A stretch of DNA of 9,606 nucleotides from Candidatus Stygibacter frigidus (GTDB lineage: Bacteria; Cloacimonadota; Cloacimonadia; Cloacimonadales; TCS61): NCBI GenBank assembly GCA_030765325.1, contig JAVCCT010000034.1, forward strand, positions 1 to 9,606, given 5' to 3'. Position 1 is the stretch's first letter, and each line of letters begins with the position of its first letter. A program made the position numbers and the translations under genes. Under the pieces are notes generated by a model. It was not told where the DNA came from and did no database searches. It saw nothing but the letters and a program-made list of their open reading frames with translations. Shown in pieces: positions 1 through 7,157 of the stretch.

Positions 1-1052
1 ACGTAAAGCCCGTTCCACGCTCCACCTTCTTCACTGGTGATAAAAAAGAAGTTATTACCCGCAAAACCGGCTCCTGATACTATACCGGTTACCGTAACCA
101 CCTGACCGGCATAAGGTGAATCTCCTGACGGATCTTCTGTATACTGAATATCATAGATACTTACATCTTCCATTGGAGCCAGCAGAAAATCGATTTCTGA
201 TATTGTTTCTTCTTCAACTACCACATCAGAGATTGTCTGGGGGCTGTAACCAGCCAGAGAAGCTGTCACATCATAGGTCCCGGGAGGTAATTCCATATTA
301 TATTCTCCCCATTCATCAGGACTTGCAGTATATCCGCCGGCACTTACAACCACATCTTCAACATTACCATTTCCACCATCAAGATCAACCACTCCTTCTA
401 TATATCCGGGTTCTGCGGTGTTAGCCACATCCATTGCAGAACGAGGATTTAAGCCATATTCATCGTAAGAATAATCCACTATTCCAATTATATAAGCATA
501 TTCATTTCCAAAGGATGGATCATAGCTGTACATGGCATCATCGGTCTGGCATTCTCCGCTGCCATCACTAATATATGCCTGACCATAATTATCTGGATCA
601 GCCGTCACAGCCACTTCATTTACCTGCACCAATACGCTTTCATAGGCTTCTGTCATTGCCAGATCAGCAGTAGTGACCACTATCGGGTCCGGCACCGGAT
701 TACCAGAAGAAAGTATTGTCACAGCAGTAACATTGGATAATTCGGTAAACCCAAAATATTCCTGCACTTCAGCAGTTACTTCCACCTCATCTCCGATCTC
801 TACAATATAATCATAATTAAATACAAATACACCATGCCATTCCCCACCTTCCGCATCAGAAATAAAATAGCGATTTGCATTACCTGATGAATACCAGTTT
901 GTGGCAGTAACAATTCCGGTAACGGTTACAATCTGTCCCGCCAGTGGAGAATCCCCAGAAATATCTTCTGTGAACTGAACATCATAAACATTCAAACCCC
1001 AGGCAAATATACCCGTTACCAGCAATAATAATATTACTAAAATTCTCTTCAT
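1..1052 (-). CDS. Secreted tandem OB-fold-like / CpReg-domain protein, 3' end missing at window edge
   Basis: The reading frame is open without a stop from an ATG at 1052 down to position 1, giving 350 complete residues; the C-terminus lies outside the window. The start is fixed by an AAGGAGG ribosome binding site (1059-1065) six bases upstream and by a signal peptide (residues 1 to about 17, MKRILVILLLLVTGIFA). Residues about 21-120 form an OB-fold-like module (YDVQFTEDISGDSPLAGQ, then VTVTGIV), followed by a segment with a DGSGECQ motif (about 120-214). Residues about 215-293 are a carboxypeptidase-regulatory-like Ig domain (GYIEGVVDLDGG, PPGTYDVTASLAGY). A second copy of the first module begins at about residue 297. 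The first 28 residues of the two copies match at 21 positions. Such OB modules occur in extracellular nucleases and in large FCB surface proteins; the catalytic or sorting domain, if any, would be in the missing part. It is exported and divergent from the gene at 1262. Function is unknown; the frame and export are near certain. Confidence 0.9.
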   Translation of the reverse strand, partial: MKRILVILLLLVTGIFAWGLNVYDVQFTEDISGDSPLAGQIVTVTGIVTATNWYSSGNANRYFISDAEGGEWHGVFVFNYDYIVEIGDEVEVTAEVQEYFGFTELSNVTAVTILSSGNPVPDPIVVTTADLAMTEAYESVLVQVNEVAVTADPDNYGQAYISDGSGECQTDDAMYSYDPSFGNEYAYIIGIVDYSYDEYGLNPRSAMDVANTAEPGYIEGVVDLDGGNGNVEDVVVSAGGYTASPDEWGEYNMELPPGTYDVTASLAGYSPQTISDVVVEEETISEIDFLLAPMEDVSIYDIQYTEDPSGDSPYAGQVVTVTGIVSGAGFAGNNFFFITSEEGGAWNGLY

Positions 1053-1058
1053 AAATTT

Positions 1059-1065
1059 CCTCCTT
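1059..1065 (-). promoter_or_regulatory. Ribosome binding site of the minus-strand OB-fold protein
   Basis: Read on the minus strand this is AAGGAGG, an almost full anti-Shine-Dalgarno match, six bases before the ATG at 1052. It fixes the start of a gene that has no stop within the window. Confidence 0.85.
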
Positions 1066-1089
1066 AAAGATATTTTTTTTGATTTCTCT

Positions 1090-1113
1090 GATTAATAATA
1101 ATTATCATTAATC
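1090..1113. promoter_or_regulatory. 24-bp near-perfect palindrome in the divergent promoter region, Fur-box-like
   Basis: The two 12-base halves pair at 11 of 12 positions (the only mismatch is 1097 with 1106). On the minus strand, 1107 to 1093 reads TGATAATTATTATTA. This matches the classical Fur 7-1-7 box (TGATAAT-N-ATTATCA) at 13 of 14 defined positions. The site lies 38 bases upstream of the minus-strand ATG and about 150 bases upstream of the plus-strand gene, so it could control the minus gene or both. The region is very AT-rich, so a chance match to an AT-rich consensus is a real possibility. The palindrome is directly seen; the regulator is inferred. No iron-uptake gene is visible nearby, which weakens the Fur reading. 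Confidence 0.35.
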
Positions 1114-1261
1114 TATAATTCTTAACCACACGATGATTTTCAAATTTCAAATAACAATACATTCAGTTCACGCATTTAGTTGTCAAGGTACATTTAAAAA
1201 AAGATGTTTTTATTGACTCAGGATTAAATATTTCATCTTTTTACATTATGGAGGTAAGAGT

Positions 1262-4200
1262 ATGAAAACAAGCTTATCAGTTATTATATTTATGTGTTTT
1301 ATTTTTGCAAATATATCTGCTGTGCAATTGCAGCAGGTGATAACTGATCCAAAAAATGGCTTAACCGTTAATACCATTATTGATAAAAATTATCAGGTAC
1401 CTGATATTCCAGAATTAAGGCTGGATGGTCTCTGGCAGACTTCTGATCCGGCAGCTATCTGTGGTGATGTGCTGGTTTCTGAGACAACTCAAAACACTTT
1501 TGCGCGCTGGCAGACGAATACTGAACGAGTTTCGCTATTTGAATATAATGGAAACACAGCCTGGGAGCACGTGGTAGGCAATCTTGATTTTGATTATCCC
1601 ATTGACATGCTGGAAAGCGGTGATGTCCTTGCTGTGGGTGATGGTAATATCCTGAAAATACTTTCACCTGATTCCTCTACTCCCACCTGGTCATATACCC
1701 ATCCATACCCGATCAGAGGTATTCGATTAAGCGCAATGGCAGATGTAGTTTTTATCTCCTATTATAATGAAGTAGAAAACAGCAGCGGTGTTCAATGCTA
1801 TACCATCGGTGATGACACTCCCCTGTGGGACTTCACTTTTCCGGGAGCTGCGGGAACGCTTACTCTATCTAACGATGCTTCAATTCTTATTTACACTCAA
1901 TATGGCGGAGAAAATAGTTATATGTGGGTAATGGATACCGAAACAGGCGAAACCATTTTCCAGACTGAGGAACATAATCAGAACCCTCCCGCAATTTCTG
2001 CTGACGGCAGCATTATAGTAAATGGTGATTATTCCGGTTATTTGTGGGTATATGAATATGACGAAGCTCTCCAGACCTACGCAGAACTCTGGCATTATCA
2101 CATTAATGGCGGTGGAACTTCTGACTGGATAGGTGGAATGGCAATTTCCGCTGATGGCAGCACTATTGCTGCAGGAACTCTCACCTTTTTAACTGGAGGA
2201 TATAATGGACAGATATATCTTTTTAATATCTATTCTCCCACTCCTGTATGGGTTTATGAAAATGCCGGTGATTATGTAATAGATGTTGATCTTTCGGCTG
2301 ATGGCTCAGTTCTGGCTGCTGCCGGTTATGGTCCTTATGGTGCTACGGGAGATGAATTCTTTCTTTTCCGACGCCAAAGCAATATTCCAGTCTATACTAT
2401 AGATGCCCCGGGCTCTATGTTTGCTGTTGATCTTTCGGCTGATGGCACTTTCTGCACAGTCGGTGGAAAAGCTGTTCATGCCCGGGAAATGGGCTCTGGC
2501 GGTAATATCTATTCCATAGACTGCGATCTAGGTGGTGGAAATATCACAGGTAACGTAAATCTGGATGGAGCAGAAGATAATTCCAATGTATTTGTGGAAG
2601 TTACTGGCTTAATTGATTATTATGGCATCACTGATACTGAAGGTAATTATATTATAAATAACATTCCAGAAGGATTATATACCATTGAATACAGCAAAAC
2701 CGGCTATGAAACATACTCCGATTTCAACGGAATTGTGATAGAAGGAGAAACCACTGAAATGGATGATGTTACTCTAACCCCTTACGGTGATCCCCCTCTG
2801 AATCTTACTGCTTCCCAGGGTGCTGATATCACGGTGATGCTTAACTGGGATTTGCCTGCTTCCGGTGAAGCACCAGGATATTACATCTATCGTAAACTCA
2901 ACCTCGCTGATCCCTATCCAGTAGAACCTTACGATATTATTTTTGCTGAAAATAGCTATATAGATGATAGTGCCTTGCCTGAGATGGAGTATTATTATGT
3001 GGTTACAGCAATGACTGCCGAAGGTTATCAGTCTCCATATTCCAATCAAGCAACCGGTTGGATAAGTACTGGCTTTATAAGTGAAGAGCTAAATGTCACG
3101 GTGGGTACTACTCCCGTAATTGATGGAATTATTTCTGATCAGGAATGGGAAGATGCCTTCTGCTTTAATGCTTCAGATTTCTGGGGTAGTTATGACAGCA
3201 CTCCTCAACCAATTGGCAGCGTTACCGGCTACTTGAAAATGAATGCCGACCAGACCGAGTTTTATGGTGCATTTATTAATCTTAATGATCCCATTCTGGA
3301 AGATCATGACGAAGTTGCTTTATATATTGATGATAATGGTGATGGTGCTTATCCTCCAGTGGGCGAAAATACAGAAGGTAATTTCTGGGCCGTTTATTAT
3401 GCTGCTGGAAATGAGCTAAGATTCCGACCTATCTATAATACCGGTGTTGTGGGTGATGTAGTATATCTGCCAGACCCTCAGGTGGCTGCTTCTGATGAAT
3501 CAGGCAGTGTGATCTTTGAATTTATGATCCCCATGAGTGATAACCCTTCTCATTTCACTCCGGGACCAGAGAATTTCTCTAAGATCGGAATATTTGTGCT
3601 GGATGATAACACTCCTGATCCCCATGATTTTGATGCCTGGTGGCCCCATGATAATATTGATATTTTTGACCCCGCAGGTTATGGGATAATGAATTATGCC
3701 ATAGAATATCCTGACCCTCTGCCCCCGGAAAATCTTACTATTGAAAACATGCCGGGAAATATCTTCCACCTCACTTGGGACATGCCCGACATACTTAATT
3801 TTGACCACTTTAATATTTACTATGCCCTTCAGGATGAACAATTTGAGCTTATAGACACTTCCATAAGCACTTCCTATGATTATGAATATGAATTCCTTCC
3901 CCAGACCAGCTACAGTTTTTACCTTACAACGGTCAATCAGGCAGGAATGGAATCAGATGCTTCTGAAATCGCAGAATATGTCACCACTGATAATGATCCT
4001 TCTGATATTCCCCTGGTTACGGCTCTGCTGCCAAATTATCCCAATCCCTTCAATCCTCTTACAACGATCAATTTCTCTATTGCTGAGAATAATAGCAGAA
4101 CCATCATCAATATCTATAATATCAAAGGGCAAAAGATTAAATCCCTTCTCGATGAAGAGATGCCAGCCGGTAATCATCAGGTCATCTGGAATGGCACAAA

Positions 4201-4294
4201 CAGCCTTGAAGAGCTAGCAGCATCAGGTTTATATTTCTATTCCCTGCAAAATGACAAATATTCAGCCATCCGTAAAATGATCCTGCTGAAATAA
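1262..4294 (+). CDS. Exported multidomain protein: beta-propeller, CpReg, FN3, CBM9-like, FN3, T9SS sorting domain
   Basis: A 1010-residue protein. The start is set by GGAGGT at 1250-1255, six bases before the ATG, and by a signal peptide (residues 1-20, ending NISA). Residues about 55-420 are a WD40/PQQ-like beta-propeller. Repeated blade cores (TLSNDAS, AISADGS, AISADGS, VDLSADGS, VDLSADGT) fall at about residues 201, 244, 294, 342 and 389. Residues 424-505 are a CpReg Ig fold (ITGNVNLDG, NIPEGLYTIEYSKTGYET). Residues about 510-605 are FN3 (PLNLTASQG, YYIYRKL). Residues 608-815 resemble a CBM9/DOMON-type domain (VIDGIISDQEWEDA, DDNGDGAYPPVGENTEGNFW). Residues about 821-915 are a second FN3. 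Residues about 918-1010 are the type A T9SS C-terminal sorting domain (LPNYPNPFNP, GQKIKSLL, ASGLYFYSL, KMILLK). The family logic predicts export across the outer membrane and surface anchoring or release. The ligand is unknown; glycan binding through the CBM9-like part is an inference. It is the first gene of a likely operon; the next start lies 21 bases downstream. Confidence 0.93.
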   Translation: MKTSLSVIIFMCFIFANISAVQLQQVITDPKNGLTVNTIIDKNYQVPDIPELRLDGLWQTSDPAAICGDVLVSETTQNTFARWQTNTERVSLFEYNGNTAWEHVVGNLDFDYPIDMLESGDVLAVGDGNILKILSPDSSTPTWSYTHPYPIRGIRLSAMADVVFISYYNEVENSSGVQCYTIGDDTPLWDFTFPGAAGTLTLSNDASILIYTQYGGENSYMWVMDTETGETIFQTEEHNQNPPAISADGSIIVNGDYSGYLWVYEYDEALQTYAELWHYHINGGGTSDWIGGMAISADGSTIAAGTLTFLTGGYNGQIYLFNIYSPTPVWVYENAGDYVIDVDLSADGSVLAAAGYGPYGATGDEFFLFRRQSNIPVYTIDAPGSMFAVDLSADGTFCTVGGKAVHAREMGSGGNIYSIDCDLGGGNITGNVNLDGAEDNSNVFVEVTGLIDYYGITDTEGNYIINNIPEGLYTIEYSKTGYETYSDFNGIVIEGETTEMDDVTLTPYGDPPLNLTASQGADITVMLNWDLPASGEAPGYYIYRKLNLADPYPVEPYDIIFAENSYIDDSALPEMEYYYVVTAMTAEGYQSPYSNQATGWISTGFISEELNVTVGTTPVIDGIISDQEWEDAFCFNASDFWGSYDSTPQPIGSVTGYLKMNADQTEFYGAFINLNDPILEDHDEVALYIDDNGDGAYPPVGENTEGNFWAVYYAAGNELRFRPIYNTGVVGDVVYLPDPQVAASDESGSVIFEFMIPMSDNPSHFTPGPENFSKIGIFVLDDNTPDPHDFDAWWPHDNIDIFDPAGYGIMNYAIEYPDPLPPENLTIENMPGNIFHLTWDMPDILNFDHFNIYYALQDEQFELIDTSISTSYDYEYEFLPQTSYSFYLTTVNQAGMESDASEIAEYVTTDNDPSDIPLVTALLPNYPNPFNPLTTINFSIAENNSRTIINIYNIKGQKIKSLLDEEMPAGNHQVIWNGTNSLEELAASGLYFYSLQNDKYSAIRKMILLK

Positions 4295-4303
4295 AACCCC
4301 ATG

Positions 4304-4310
4304 GAAGGAG
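4304..4310 (+). promoter_or_regulatory. Ribosome binding site choosing the flavoprotein start at 4316
   Basis: GAAGGAG ends five bases before the ATG at 4316. The in-frame upstream ATG at 4301 overlaps this site and has no Shine-Dalgarno sequence of its own. A start at 4316 also places MKILAVLGSP, the usual first beta strand of the flavodoxin fold, at the N-terminus. Confidence 0.8.
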
Positions 4311-4315
4311 AATTT

Positions 4316-4876
4316 ATGAAAATACTCGCAGTTTTGGGAAGTCCCCATAAAGATGGTAATACAGCCACGATCCTATCACTATATCTTGCTGAAGCGATCA
4401 GGAAATATCCCGATGCAGAGATAGAAAACATCTTTCTGCAAAGCTTGAATATCAAAGGATGCCAGGCTTGCTTCTACTGTAAAAAAGCGGATACTAAAAC
4501 TTGCATTATCAATGATGATATGACGGAGATTTATCCCAAAATATATGACGCAGATGTTCTCATTTTTGCCACCCCGATCTACTGGTGGAATATGACGTCT
4601 CAAATGAAAACCTTCATCGACAGGTTATATGCTCTTGATTTCAGAGCCGGAGCCCTAAAAGACAAGAAACTGGTTTATCTTACAACCTATGGTGCTCCTG
4701 AATACAATTCTTCGGGGGCATATTTTGTGGAACAATCTCTGGCATCCATGGCAAAATTTACTGGCATGAAATTCAATCAGAGATATGGTGTATGCTCAGA
4801 TGTCACACCAGAAAACCCTTTAAGCAGTAATGAAAAAGTGCTGGCTGATATCAAGGAGATAGCACTTACATTGTAG
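4316..4876 (+). CDS. Iron-sulfur flavoprotein, NADPH-dependent FMN reductase family (flavodoxin-like)
   Basis: A 186-residue cytoplasmic protein. I choose the ATG at 4316 over the in-frame ATG at 4301, because the latter falls inside the ribosome binding region. Residues 1-16 (MKILAVLGSPHKDGNT) are the first beta strand and FMN-phosphate loop of the FMN_red fold. Cys49, Cys52, Cys55 and Cys63 form CX2CX2CX7C, fitting the compact CX2CX2CX4-7C [4Fe-4S] motif of archaeal and bacterial iron-sulfur flavoproteins (Isf). It is followed by the usual NDDM. TPIYWWNMTSQMKTFIDRLY (86-105) is the conserved flavin-contact loop and dimer helix of the family. Known members shuttle electrons, for example from ferredoxin to an acceptor or to oxygen and peroxide; the partner here is not visible. 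It lies 21 bases after the preceding stop and 13 bases before the next start, so cotranscription is likely. Its role among envelope genes is unclear and may be incidental. Family assignment is firm, cluster binding likely, substrate unknown. Confidence 0.88.
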   Translation: MKILAVLGSPHKDGNTATILSLYLAEAIRKYPDAEIENIFLQSLNIKGCQACFYCKKADTKTCIINDDMTEIYPKIYDADVLIFATPIYWWNMTSQMKTFIDRLYALDFRAGALKDKKLVYLTTYGAPEYNSSGAYFVEQSLASMAKFTGMKFNQRYGVCSDVTPENPLSSNEKVLADIKEIALTL

Positions 4877-4889
4877 ATAGGGTAATAAG

Positions 4890-7073
4890 ATGAAATTTAA
4901 GATATTTATCATCATAATTGTAATCTCAAGCTGCCTGATCTATGCTCAGACGGAAGCTCCTCCCCGCATTGGCTTAGTACTCAGTGGTGGTGGTGCCAAG
5001 GGTTTAGCGCATATTGGCGTGCTCAAAGTTCTGGAGGAATATGGAATTCAGCCGGAATTTATAACCGGGACAAGCATGGGCAGTATTATCGGTGCCCTTT
5101 ACAGCCTGGGATATTCAGCAGAAGAACTGGAAGATCTGCTTCTGAATCAAAACTGGGATACACTATTATTTGATATCATTCCCCGCAATAGTATTTCTCT
5201 GGAAGAAAAGGAGAGCGACGGGCGCTATGCACTCACATTTCCTATCCAGGGTTTGGGCGTTTCACTACCTAAAGGCTTGGTTGCTGGACAAAATGTGTCC
5301 CAGCTAATCACCCGGCTTACGGTGAGTGCTCATCAGACCACAGATTTTCGTAAATTGCCTATCCCTTTTCTATGTATTGCCACAAATATCGAAACAGGCC
5401 AACCGGTTGTACTGGATTCAGGGTTCCTGCCGGAAGCGATTCGCGCCAGTATGTCTATTCCCTCCATGTTAACTCCCGTACTTTATGAAGATAAACTCCT
5501 GGTGGATGGAGGATTGGTGCGCAATTTCCCGGTTTCAGACTGCCGTAAAATGGGAGCGAATTTCATCATTGGGGTTGATGTAGGAACTGGTTTACAGTCC
5601 AGAGATGATCTGAATTCGCTGGTCAGTATTATGCAGCAGGCTATCAGTTTTCAGAGTGCATATTCCACTGAGAAAGAACATAGGCTCTGCAATATTCTCA
5701 TTATGCCTGATGTAGAAGATTATACTATCACAGATTTTCAGAAAGCTGATTCTTTGATAACTCTGGGTGAAAAAGCCGCCAGAAAAGTTATTGATCAATT
5801 GATCGAGCTTAAAAAGGAACTGCCTGAAACAACTTCCACATCCGCTAAAATCACACAAAAAAAGATAAGCCGCATATTCATAAAACAGATCAAGATAGAA
5901 GGGCTTCATAATGTATCAAAAAACCTGGTAATGGGAAAACTTAAGATCAAGGAAAATTCCTGGACTGATATTAATGAAATTGATGATGCTATCACTCAAA
6001 TCTATGGTTCACGCTATTTTGAAAGGGTCATCTATAAACTGCAGCCTCTCACCCAGGGAAACCTGCTCACCATTATGGTAGCAGAAAAAAGCACCAGTAT
6101 CTTCCGTTTCGGCATCCATTATGACAGCGATATGAAGGCTGCTATGCTTTTGAATACCACCTTCAGAAATTTTATTTTTCAGGGATCAAAAATTACTTTT
6201 GATGCCAGATTGGGAGAAAACAAGGGATTTCGCTGGAGTGAGTTTATTCATACTGGCTGGAAACCAGGAATCGGAATCGGTTGGGATGCATATTATGATC
6301 AGTTCACCCTTAACCTTTGCGATGATCAGGGAGAGAAAATTGCTCTGTTCAATGTTGAAAATACCGGGACAGTTATGGATATCAAAACCATTTTCTCTAA
6401 TAACTTTGCTCTGGGAGTTTCTGCTGATATCGGAAATATGAAGATCACAAGTGATTTCTCACCTGCAATTTGGGGGGTTAATGATGAAATGTCCAAATGG
6501 CTTAGGGTTTCCAGTTTTTTCCTCTCAGATAGTAGAAATAAAGCTGCTTATCCTTCTGATGGCTCACGCATTTTTATGGAAGTAAAGAGTTACTTCAGCG
6601 ATGTGGATGACACCATATTTGATAAAGATTTCACCCGCTTCACCTTTGATACGGAAACAATTATCCCTATGACTAATAAAGTATCTATGTCTATGAGAGG
6701 TTATGCTGGATTTACTGATGCCAGTGAAGTGCCCTATGAAGAAAGATTCTATCTGGGAGGCTTCACTGAAAAGAATAATGGCATACCCCTCACCGGATTC
6801 CACTTCGGCGAAATTCCGGCTGAAGAAGCATATATTGCTTACTTCAAGCTCCAGTATCAGCCGATTCACGATAATTTTATAGTTCTCAGATATGATGCAG
6901 CCAGGATCATCCAGAATTTTAATGGTGTTCCCGCCAGAAACTTTAATGTGCAAGGCTGGTCTGCTACTGCCGGATTCCTCTCTCCCATAGGTCCCATAGA
7001 GTTTACCCTGATGGGCAACGACCAGAATCCTGATAAACTCGGCACATTTATCAGCATCGGATATAATTTCTAA
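4890..7073 (+). CDS. Patatin-like phospholipase with POTRA and outer-membrane barrel (type Vd autotransporter, PlpD-like)
   Basis: A 727-residue protein, close in length to Pseudomonas PlpD. Signal peptide: residues 1-19 (ending LIYA, then Q). A weak lipobox-like ISSC at 12-15 also exists, so a lipoprotein form is a less likely alternative. Patatin domain, about 25-310: oxyanion hole GGGAKG at 33-38, nucleophile elbow GTSMG with Ser62, and DGG with catalytic Asp206, giving an intact Ser-Asp dyad. Residues 326-398 are a POTRA domain (IFIKQIKIEGLHNVSKN, YFERVIYKL). Residues about 403-727 alternate in beta-strand fashion like a BamA/TamA-type barrel and end in GYNF with a C-terminal Phe, the usual BAM recognition signature. 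Known PlpD/FplA proteins insert through BAM and expose a lipase (phospholipase A1 type) at the cell surface; that role is inferred here from architecture. The ribosome binding site is weak (AGGG at 4878-4881), consistent with translation from an operon message. The start is fixed by the signal peptide. Confidence 0.93.
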   Translation: MKFKIFIIIIVISSCLIYAQTEAPPRIGLVLSGGGAKGLAHIGVLKVLEEYGIQPEFITGTSMGSIIGALYSLGYSAEELEDLLLNQNWDTLLFDIIPRNSISLEEKESDGRYALTFPIQGLGVSLPKGLVAGQNVSQLITRLTVSAHQTTDFRKLPIPFLCIATNIETGQPVVLDSGFLPEAIRASMSIPSMLTPVLYEDKLLVDGGLVRNFPVSDCRKMGANFIIGVDVGTGLQSRDDLNSLVSIMQQAISFQSAYSTEKEHRLCNILIMPDVEDYTITDFQKADSLITLGEKAARKVIDQLIELKKELPETTSTSAKITQKKISRIFIKQIKIEGLHNVSKNLVMGKLKIKENSWTDINEIDDAITQIYGSRYFERVIYKLQPLTQGNLLTIMVAEKSTSIFRFGIHYDSDMKAAMLLNTTFRNFIFQGSKITFDARLGENKGFRWSEFIHTGWKPGIGIGWDAYYDQFTLNLCDDQGEKIALFNVENTGTVMDIKTIFSNNFALGVSADIGNMKITSDFSPAIWGVNDEMSKWLRVSSFFLSDSRNKAAYPSDGSRIFMEVKSYFSDVDDTIFDKDFTRFTFDTETIIPMTNKVSMSMRGYAGFTDASEVPYEERFYLGGFTEKNNGIPLTGFHFGEIPAEEAYIAYFKLQYQPIHDNFIVLRYDAARIIQNFNGVPARNFNVQGWSATAGFLSPIGPIEFTLMGNDQNPDKLGTFISIGYNF

Positions 7074-7106
7074 GAGCCGTTGAACTTGCTGATAGATATC
7101 TTTTTT

Positions 7107-7119
7107 CATAAATGCTCCT
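7107..7119 (-). other. Orphan ribosome binding site and ATG pointing into the phospholipase gene
   Basis: On the minus strand AGGAG (7119-7115) stands five bases before an ATG (7109-7107). The frame reads MKKDIYQQVQRLL before it enters the antisense of the phospholipase gene, where it stays open to 6564. The Shine-Dalgarno spacing and the charged, helix-like first residues resemble a genuine gene start. The rest is antisense to a well-supported gene, so I read this as a possible leftover 5' end rather than a working 181-residue protein. It begins three bases outside the inverted-repeat element. Confidence 0.25.
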
Positions 7120-7122
7120 ATA

Positions 7123-7157
7123 GAGACTGTTCAACCTAAGTAATTGATATCGTTGCA
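7123..7157 (+). repeat. Left 35-bp terminal inverted repeat
   Basis: Left arm of the inverted-repeat element. It starts GAGACTGTTC and ends ATCGTTGCA, and is the exact reverse complement of the right arm. It lies 49 bases after the phospholipase stop codon. Confidence 0.97.

Larger units (their letters stand above)
1053..1261. promoter_or_regulatory. Divergent intergenic region, presumed promoters for both flanking genes
   Basis: This 209-bp AT-rich gap separates two genes transcribed away from each other, so both promoters should lie here. Minus-strand candidate: TTGAAA followed 17 bases later by AATTAT, just upstream of the palindrome. Plus-strand candidates (TTGTCA at 1180-1185, TTGACT at 1213-1218) lack a well-spaced -10 box. 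A 9-bp inverted repeat (1198-1206 with 1234-1242) is also present. Sigma-70-style boxes may not be the right model for this phylum, so no single promoter is called with confidence. Confidence 0.4.

Noticed and set aside
116..424. Plus-strand 102-codon open frame
   Set aside because: It lies antisense to the well-supported OB-fold/CpReg gene, is rich in His, Leu and Gln typical of shadow frames, and has no ribosome binding site or signal.
3876..4217. Plus-strand alternative frame of 113 codons within the T9SS sorting-domain region
   Set aside because: It overlaps the conserved FN3 and sorting-domain coding sequence in another frame. Its composition is rich in Ile, Ser and Arg, without motifs.
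4301..4315. Upstream in-frame ATG for the flavoprotein (adds MEGEF)
   Set aside because: The codons overlap the GAAGGAG ribosome binding site that serves the ATG at 4316, and the family normally begins at MKILAVLGSP.
6564..7109. Minus-strand 181-codon open frame opposite the end of the phospholipase gene, with a good ribosome binding site
   Set aside because: Apart from its first 12 codons it is wholly antisense to a conserved beta-barrel with a clear C-terminal signature. The translation has no recognisable fold. Only the start region is kept, as a curiosity.
7074..7122. Possible rho-independent terminator after the phospholipase gene (T-run at 7101-7106)
   Set aside because: The only adjacent symmetry is the short AT-rich palindrome AGATATCT. 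No GC-rich stem precedes the T-run.
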